Shown: positions 43,301-52,300 of the stretch, one piece after another
How the letters are laid out: each line of letters starts with the position of its first letter
How positions within the stretch are numbered: the stretch's first letter is position 1
Origin: Micrasema longulum
Taxonomy: Eukaryota; Arthropoda; Insecta; Trichoptera; Brachycentridae
Reading direction: 5' to 3'
DNA: 64,000 bases
Assembly: GCA_022494885.1 (NCBI GenBank)
Contig: JAGVSM010003941.1
Span: 124,001-188,000 of the forward strand
Notes under the pieces: generated by a model
The model's database searches: none
Told to the model about the DNA's origin: nothing
Seen by the model: only the letters and a program-made list of their open reading frames with translations
Position numbers and translations under genes: made by a program

Positions 43301-46300
43301 GAAAAATAAAGTTATTTCTACTTGTTGGGATTGTTGACATTTCAAGGCAGAAAATGGTGTTCGATTGAAACCTAATCTCGCTAAGTAGACCATAATAAAT
43401 ATGTGGTAAATGTGAAGAGATTGTTTAGACCGGTTAGGTATTACGTTATCGGCCAACGCAGCCTCTCGTGGAAGTGGAAACTGGCAATGGCTACAAACTT
43501 CCATATTAGATTTAGCCGTGCATTGCAAAATGAATAATTGTCTATTTAGATAAACACTTTCACTATTGTAATGTTAGATGATCGATAAAACAGAGTTTTT
43601 TTCGAGTCGTAGTGTTTCTTTCAGTCAGATAATTCAAAATGTAAGAAAAAAGTAGGTTAGTGTTATTCGCTATCTTATGCCCTCTCTCTGGTTACTATCC
43701 GTCTGTGGAACCCGATGGTTATTCAGCACTCAATTTAATGGTAGCTCAAACAAGCAGCTCTTTCTTGGAAAGTGGAGTTCTTTCGCAGACGGACGGTTGC
43801 CAGAGACATATTTATATATTCTTAGAACATGTACTATTGAATTAGTTCTTTATTAACCGGTTAAGTACCATAAGCGCGTTAACGCGCTCTCTTTTTCCGT
43901 GCTCGGAGGGCCGGACATATAAAAATAGCGCGTAAAGACACGTGATTTTGTGAGTGCTTTTGTACGTGTTTTACGAGTCGAGATTAAATATTCCTGAAAA
44001 GTCTGTTATTATTACAAGAATTTCCAAATAAACAAACCAGCAGCGTGATATCCGACAGAGAATAGCCTATTTCACGCATATCATCTTAATCTAAACGGCA
44101 CGGTAAAATCATAGTGGATTGTCATTTATTAGATTTGTTAGTACCTATTTAAATTTGATGATACTTATATTTTTCGTTTTTTTTTTTTTTAAAACTCCAT
44201 TTTTAATGATTTTAACATTTTGTATCCCGGAGCCGTCTAAACACGTGATTACATAACCACGCGTTGTGTCCCGGTCCCGTGTTTTCACGTGGTTTACCAG
44301 CTGTCTAAAAAGGTGCATTTTATTGACATCTAGTGACTTTTATTAGTACTTTTTTGCTGCTGATAAACCACGTGAAAACACGGGACCGGGACACAACGCA
44401 TGGTTATTACAATCACGTGTTTACACGGCTCGGGGATACAAAGCACAACAAAAGGAGTGAGACCCTGTATATGTGCGAACATTGCAATGTGGCTCTCCAT
44501 AAAGGCCAATGTTGACAAAACTATAATTCAAAAGTGACTCATTAAATTGTTTCAAATAAATGTGAGAAGTTTCAATTTATTTAACTCAGTATTTTTATAA
44601 TTATGACACTTTTAAGAAACCCTTCACAAAGCATGAAATTTCTCAAAAATGAGCCGGGCACAGGGTAAATTCTGTGTATTTTGCCGGCGCTCAAAGTGTT
44701 AATAAAAATATCAATAAAAACGCCCCGGTTAATACATTATCAAAAAAAAAATTGCGTTCTTATAATTTACCCAAATATTTCAATTTTGGTTACCGTTTTC
44801 AACGATTTATAAATAACTCATTATTAGAAAATGGAAATTAAGTTGGGGTAGACTGGGTTGCTGAACCTCGGACCTCTGATCCATGAGTCCGCAACACTAG
44901 CCACGGGACCACAAGCCGATTATAATAATTTTGTAAAACTGAACAAAAGAGATTTTAGTGGTAATTTTATCAAAATCATTATTTAAATTTAGCGATTACA
45001 CTCTCAGGTAAAAATCCTGCAAAAGGAAATCGACTGGAGACTAGCCGGTCTTATAGTGTACCGGTTATTGCGTTTTTCAGTCATTAAATAAGTAAATCAT
45101 TTTAAAACAATAAATATCAATCCACCGTTTTGTTTTTTATTATGCAGTGTAGATATTTTCCGCGGTATGGAATGGGCCAATCATGCGATATCACGCAGTG
45201 GGCTCGTGGTTTGCACGTGCACAGCGGTCCAGTCTCCGTGAATGTACAGTATACATTTTAGATTTCGTACAGGAGACATCGTTAGAAGCTTGGTGAAACA
45301 ATAATGCCCGTATTCAGAGACAAAACTTAAGGTGAGGAAAGTACATTCTATTGTCTTCACCTTCGAGTTATTCTCGGCATATGAGATAAGAATGTACTTT
45401 TCCCACATTAAGTTTTGTGTCTGAATACGGGCATAAGACTCGAGGAATTATCAAAACTATCGACACGACAGCTGTTCAAATGAAAGTTTCTAAGTTCTTT
45501 TCTCCCTCTGCATGGATACTAAATGGAGCTTCTTGCTACTATTCGCTGCCTTGTTACAGATCTTGCGGTCTGTGGCGGGCAAGCTGTATGTATTTAGTTC
45601 TTTGTGTGAAATAGAAGCAGAATCCTGGACGCATGTATTCGACTTGATGGGAACTCTATGTAAATATCCTGAAAAAAGAAATCGAAAGAGAAAAGTCCAC
45701 CTCGAAGTGTAGTGATTGGCGCGTTCGCCTACCATGCTTGGGGTCCTGGGTTTGATTTCTGACAGGTTGGACATTAAAATCAGTTTATTTAAGGTAGTTC
45801 TACACTGCAGTATTTTAAACTTCCTAAACTGGTACCTGAGGCGTTAGACTATTCACCTTACCTTCCATGTATCAAAAGAGATCCATATAAGCTGTACAAC
45901 TGTATGTACAGTAAAACAAAACTGTATTCATTTAATTTAATTTCATTTTTTTTTGCACCACAACAGGTCAGGAGGCCCTATTACAGTAGTGAATTAGATT
46001 ACAGAACAATCAGGCTTGAGAAAAATCATATTTTAATTTTTGTGTTCTCACTGGGAATCGAACCCGGAACCTTCCGTGCGCGAGTCAAGCGTCTTGACCA
46101 CTACACCACGCATTATTGAATCGCCCAGATACAGACAATATAAAAACTGCAATAAAACAAATATTCATTGTTAACTACTGAACATTAAAATTAGTGCATT
46201 TTTTATTTGTTAAAACAAGTGCCTCCTTACATGTCGTTAATTTGATGACTTCAGTGACCCATTTGTTTGAATTGGAAGTTTATCGTTATTGTGTATGTTG

Positions 46301-49300
46301 CGAAATGACTTTGATTGGTGTTATCGGAATACTTCGTACATGAACTTCCTTTAAATTTGATGATAATACGTCAACAGATGTTTTCATTTCGTATTATTTT
46401 ACTTTTGATTGAGCAAGGTCCAAAGTTAAATAAGAAAATATGTTTAATTAATATTTTGAAGATGTTATTTATAAGGTCCGAATACGAACGTACTTCAAAC
46501 GCGTGCATGAATTTGATGTTTATTGATTATAGTAATTGAATAATAAAAATTACAGAAGCAATTATTATGAATACAGTTCTGTGAGTGATGTACGATTTGA
46601 AAAAAAAAAACAAATAAATATCGAAGCATTAAAGAGCACTTGAAATGTTTTCCATACACATAAAAATAATTATTTATTTATTATATATACGGTCTAAGTC
46701 AATAACAACAATTATATGAAGAAACATATGCACAAGAAACTAAACATAGTGGCCGAAAACTATGTAGCACAGACAAACAAGGGCTATAAAATAATATAAT
46801 ATATTCAAGTACATGATCAACATACAAGAATTGTATATAAGCCATGCGAATCCACCTTTATCCCACACTGTGCTAATTACGAAGTTCGGTGGTTTTTTAA
46901 CAAAGCAAAAAAAAATATATGTATATCGTATCAGCGCTATGATTTTTAAAATTTTGCATTTCTGAAATTACTAAGCGTGTTACGTCTCAAGTTCTCTTCC
47001 GCTTCTTTTCGGTCAGCTCTGTCGATTGGTCCGTTGACGGTAAGTAAACCGGAAATCTTCCACAACTCTTTTATCATTGGTTGATTCATTTGAACTAGTG
47101 ACGTCGTTCAAAGTAGTTCGTTTTTATTTCAATATTTTAAATATTTTTTTCGTACATTTTCATTTTCACTGTATAATTAAATACCCTAATTTTTACCGGG
47201 CGTAAGAAAACGTTTTTGTATCCGATTTCCCTTCGAGCTGAAGTTTCTCAAGATCTCTTAAGATCTACGAAAAGCGGGAAGATCTACCCCAAATAATTCC
47301 AAGCTTTGCCACAAATTGACTAATCTACACATTCTGGACATAGGGGCATAAAAAAAAGTTACTCTTGGCAGATTTTTTAAATAACAAATTTTGACTTCTG
47401 GTGACATGGCTGGGAACATTAAAAGAAATTGATTGCAATAGAGATGAGACATTACTTATTTATAATAACTTCAAACCACATGAGCAAAATTTTACATAAT
47501 ATGAGTAATTTCATATTCCTTGAGCCTTTAAAAATAAAAATGGTCCATTAATTGAATTATTGACGTAATCTCTCAATAATCTATTTACTATGCAATGGGT
47601 ATCGCAAATTCGTCTAACTTCTTGACTCTAGATTCAGCCTCTTTTGGGTTTCCCTGCGATTGCCTTTAATACTTTCATCTCTGACATTCTGAGCAGTTAT
47701 TTGGTTTTATATTTAGTTTTTCTATTTAGTTATCCTCGCCTCTGTTGTATACACCATGATTCGGTCTGACACACGTTTTGCATATCCGAATTATGTTTCC
47801 AATAATCAGGTGTTCATTGTACTATACGACATTTCTTAGGCATCCAGATGTTTACTAACTGAGATAGATATGTTCTCATCATCACTATGGCAGCATCATC
47901 TGCATGGCTTGTAATGTTAATGACCTTATCTCCCTTAGTACATTCACTACTTTTTTTTATTCTTAAAAGCGTTTTTTTATATATATTTATTCTGCTTGTG
48001 TAAAAAAAGGTTTTCGGCGTATATATTGTTGTGCGAAATTTAGTTATAAAGGTGCTAAACTTGCTTTGTTTCTTTGTTGTTCTCAATGTGTGTTATTTTC
48101 TAAATGTTAATATTATTTATGTCCCGAATTGAATTGTCGTAACTCCTGGTAATGTAATTCAACGTTTTATACTTGTAAAATACTTTGTGTTAAATGATTT
48201 ATAAATGATTTATAAATGAATAAAAAAATATGTACTTTTAATAAATAATCGAATAAAATTTCGACATTTTAATCAACCAATCAGATGCTTTACAGTCTTT
48301 TGACTCTTTTCCTTCTCTAATTCCTACTGATCCTTCAACAATTAGATGTAATTTATGCATGTTTAGAATTAAAAAAATGTATATTTAGAATTAGTGGTGA
48401 TCGGATCCCTCAAAAGGAAGCCATCCCCTCTGAACGTTCTTTCAGTAACATGAAATATGTCGATATTTCAAGAGATACGGTTGAGTAAAGATATTGCTCT
48501 TCCTACTGGCATTACCAGTGGCGGGCTGGTTCTGCAAACAGGAATATAAAACGTCCGTCTAAGGTAGTCATTAGGAACATAAAATAAAAAAAATCTCCAT
48601 TACACCTAAGTTGATCGTAATACCCTGGGTCAATCGGAAAAAATACATGAGCAAATATGCATATCTTCTTTATTCCAAACGAATGTAGCCAAGCATTCCA
48701 TTTTGTCGGTTAAATGTCAGTGTGAGATCCATTATTTGTAAAAAAAAAATACGTTAAATAATTTCTAAAGCATGAAAGATAAAATAGCGTTAAAAACATT
48801 TTAAAAATTCAAATAATTACCATAGTATATACTAAAGTAGAAATATTTTTTATATCCACAGGAATTCATTCAGGTCTGAAAAGTTTAAATAAGAATATTA
48901 ACGTTAATGTACTATGTACTTCATTATTTTTTAAAGACGACATTTTTAATTCTGCAGAGGTCATTATAAAACTCACGGAACAAAGTAAAGAATTTATCAA
49001 CATCACGAACGTCGCTTATAACACGAAAATAACGTGTAATTACATTGAATTTACAATCGTCGCGCGTTGTTGAGAATAAAAATTATCATTGAATACAATG
49101 CAGTACAAAATATCAAGATGTGCATTTAAAGGGGAAATTTCCAATGCTAAATCAACACAAATCGATTACAAACATTTCCTGTTTTCGCAGAACATTTCAA
49201 TGCCCTTATTTATTTTGCTGAAATAACCCCGTTGTTTGACGTACTTTGATTTTTTGTTAACGTTTGTATTTTAAAACAGCGAAGTAGTGAATAATTTGAT

Positions 49301-52300
49301 TCGATTTGACCTATTCATACGAAAGCGACCGGTTGGTTTATGATTAAATTAATAAATAGCGCGTTTGTTGATACATTATAAATATTTTAATGCAGATACA
49401 TGCGCTTATACTTACATCAGATGTAACTACTAACTACATATAGAGCAGATGTTGTATTTAGTGTCACTGAACTTGTGCGAAATGAAGTTTGTTACAATAT
49501 CAATTTATTAATAACTGTTAGATACACGCGGCGCGAAGACTTCGTTCGAGGGGCCCTATATATCGCTACTAACTACTGATTTCTTTCCCGAAACTTTTTA
49601 ATTAAAAATCGCCGATGTGTTGCATCTTATGATATAAATAATGTCTTGCATGCCAGCATAATAGTGTCTAGAATAAAAAAATCATGTCTTCGCATATTAC
49701 ATTTGGTTTGCAAGCATTACTTTTATCTGTAAAATAAAAAAAAAAATAATTACCAGAACCTCTTTCTGCACAGTATACATTCCACGCAGTGTCGTTAATG
49801 GTGAATACGTTTCCTTGTATAAAAATTATTAAAAAAAAAAAAAAGTTCAGTATTAATTAATTGTACCTTAATATTGTGATTGAAAAAATATTACACTTCA
49901 TCCATATCCATAACGCCCAATATTCATCTAAATGAACCAAATGAAAATTCTGTTTCGGATCGCCCTGACTTCATATTATATGTTTTGTGAAAGGCAACTT
50001 TACCGTATATTTATTTATTTATTTTTTATATTAACGGTTCAAGGAACCTTTTACAATAAAAAGTTTTACAAAAATAATCACAGCAGTGAACAATTCATTA
50101 TGTAATACATAATACGAAGTATAATCATATAATTCAACTGAATAATTAAAATTAAACAAATTAGTAAAAGTAAAATATATTTTTTTTAAAACTACGTAAA
50201 AGTAAAAAAGAAACATAAAATATCCAAGATGACAAATAAAAGATAACAATTAAAGAGAGAAAATCGTATGCTCTAAATATAAATATAACAAAGAAAATTA
50301 AGAATAATTTAATATAAACATAAAGTGGGTAGTATAGCTAGGTAATAATGAAAAGAAAAATAATGCTACAATAATACTTTATAAATAATACGTTTTTTGG
50401 ATCAATATGAAAGCTAAAATAATCTTAATAACACCTTTATTTTATCAGTATATGTAAATAAAATAAAATAAATAATGTTAGTGTGTACTGTTTCAACAAA
50501 AATGCTTGTTTTTATTTCGGTCTGAAATTGAGTTTATAATGCATTTTATTAAATTATATTCTACCGTTGATTTATTGGAAAAAAAAACATTTTGCCAAAT
50601 AATTTGTAATAATATCTGCGCTTTACCTGTAACTAAATATTCTTTGACGTTAATAACATTGATAATATCTATTATTAACAAACAATTCTCTCCTCATCGT
50701 CACCAGCCTATATATAACACCAGGTGGCGTATAGTGCATAGGGAACACCGCATTGGTATACTGCAGCGTATTCTAATAATTTATTTATGATAGTAAGATG
50801 ATTATTCTTTACACTGCAGTTGAAATTAGTCCAGAAATTAAAGCCACATTTTCGTAAACATTATGACGAATCTGCTGGATCGAACTCGATAACCACTTCA
50901 CCACGAGATGTGTTAGGTAGGTAACTCAATCAAAGTTTTTTTTATATAAAAAAGGGTTAACGGTGATTGAAAAAAAACACAAAGGTACATTGTGATATTT
51001 ACACATTTTATACATAACGTTACCACCTCTCTAATGGAGCAGAACGATCGTGTTTAGTTTGAGACGGAGTTCGTTTTACAATTTGTATTACAGTTACATT
51101 TTTGTAATATGTGTATTGCTGGATAAGAGGACATGCTGGTATCGTAGGAAATGAGAGAACAGATGAACGAGCAAGAGCCATAACTTGTAAAATAACGGCA
51201 CTTTTCTTCTCGGAATTCCCCCTTAGCTTTGCCAAACGCTGTATAAAACGAAATACGCAGCAGCGTTGGGAGGATCATTACCGCGCTTCTTCTACAGGTA
51301 AAATCACTAAAATGTTTTTTCCAACGTTGGCTGATGCAGCAACCTTCCGTCGTTATCACCAAAGTACTTTCAAAACGACCCAAATCTTTACCGGACACGG
51401 AGCTATGAGAAGTTACTTATATAGGTTTCAATCAAGGAATGATGACTATTGTCCATGCGATGGTATTTGAGGCTATTAGAAGCAAACTCAGAAATCTCCA
51501 TTGAAGGAATTACTGAGATATATGCGAAAAATTTTGAAAAAATAATTGTGAGATTTCTAATTATGCTTCACCAACTCGATGGAGAATGCTAAGTTTGCGG
51601 TGTCAAATAGTATAATTGAAATCTGTTTTTGCAAGATTTAGAGACGGTTTTGAATTACGCGATTATTTAGGTAGGTAGGTTTTTACGCATAGTTTATTTT
51701 GGCATCAATAACTAATTTTCCGTTTTTGGTGGAGATTTATAAGTCTGCTTTTAATACCCTATTTTTTTCACAGCGTATCGAACATCTGTTATTTCAGCGC
51801 TCATTTTTCAGTTTACAACGCCATAATCTTGAAGCAGAATGCAAAAAAGATGGAACATTCTTAACCGATATTCACTTTGTCGTTAGAAGTAGTTATCACG
51901 CACCATTATTCTTAGACTTTGCAACGATGGTGATTGGACTCATAAAGGTAATAAACAGTGATCAACATCCCATTTCCAAGATAAACAAAAACTATTTTTT
52001 CCCGAGAATCTTAGTCTTATACATGATACGTAAGGCTACAAAATTCAGGGTTCAAAACATATATAATTTAAAAAACATTCCAACATTTAACTCATTGCTT
52101 AAATTAGTACATATAATTGGGTCTAAATAAATAAAAATAAAGAAATTATGCTATAGGGATTGATCTAGCGAAAAAACACTATTCACCATCTGTAATATTT
52201 AAATATAGTAAGTAAAGCGACATCCTTGCCGCAATACAAATATTTAGAAGCTTTCCGTGCTATTTTCGTACCAAAATCTTTGGCAAGAGGACTAAAATAT

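Noticed and set aside
44330..44518. Two overlapping opposite-strand ORFs of about 60 codons
   Set aside because: They arise from the palindrome of the foldback element, which reads alike on both strands.
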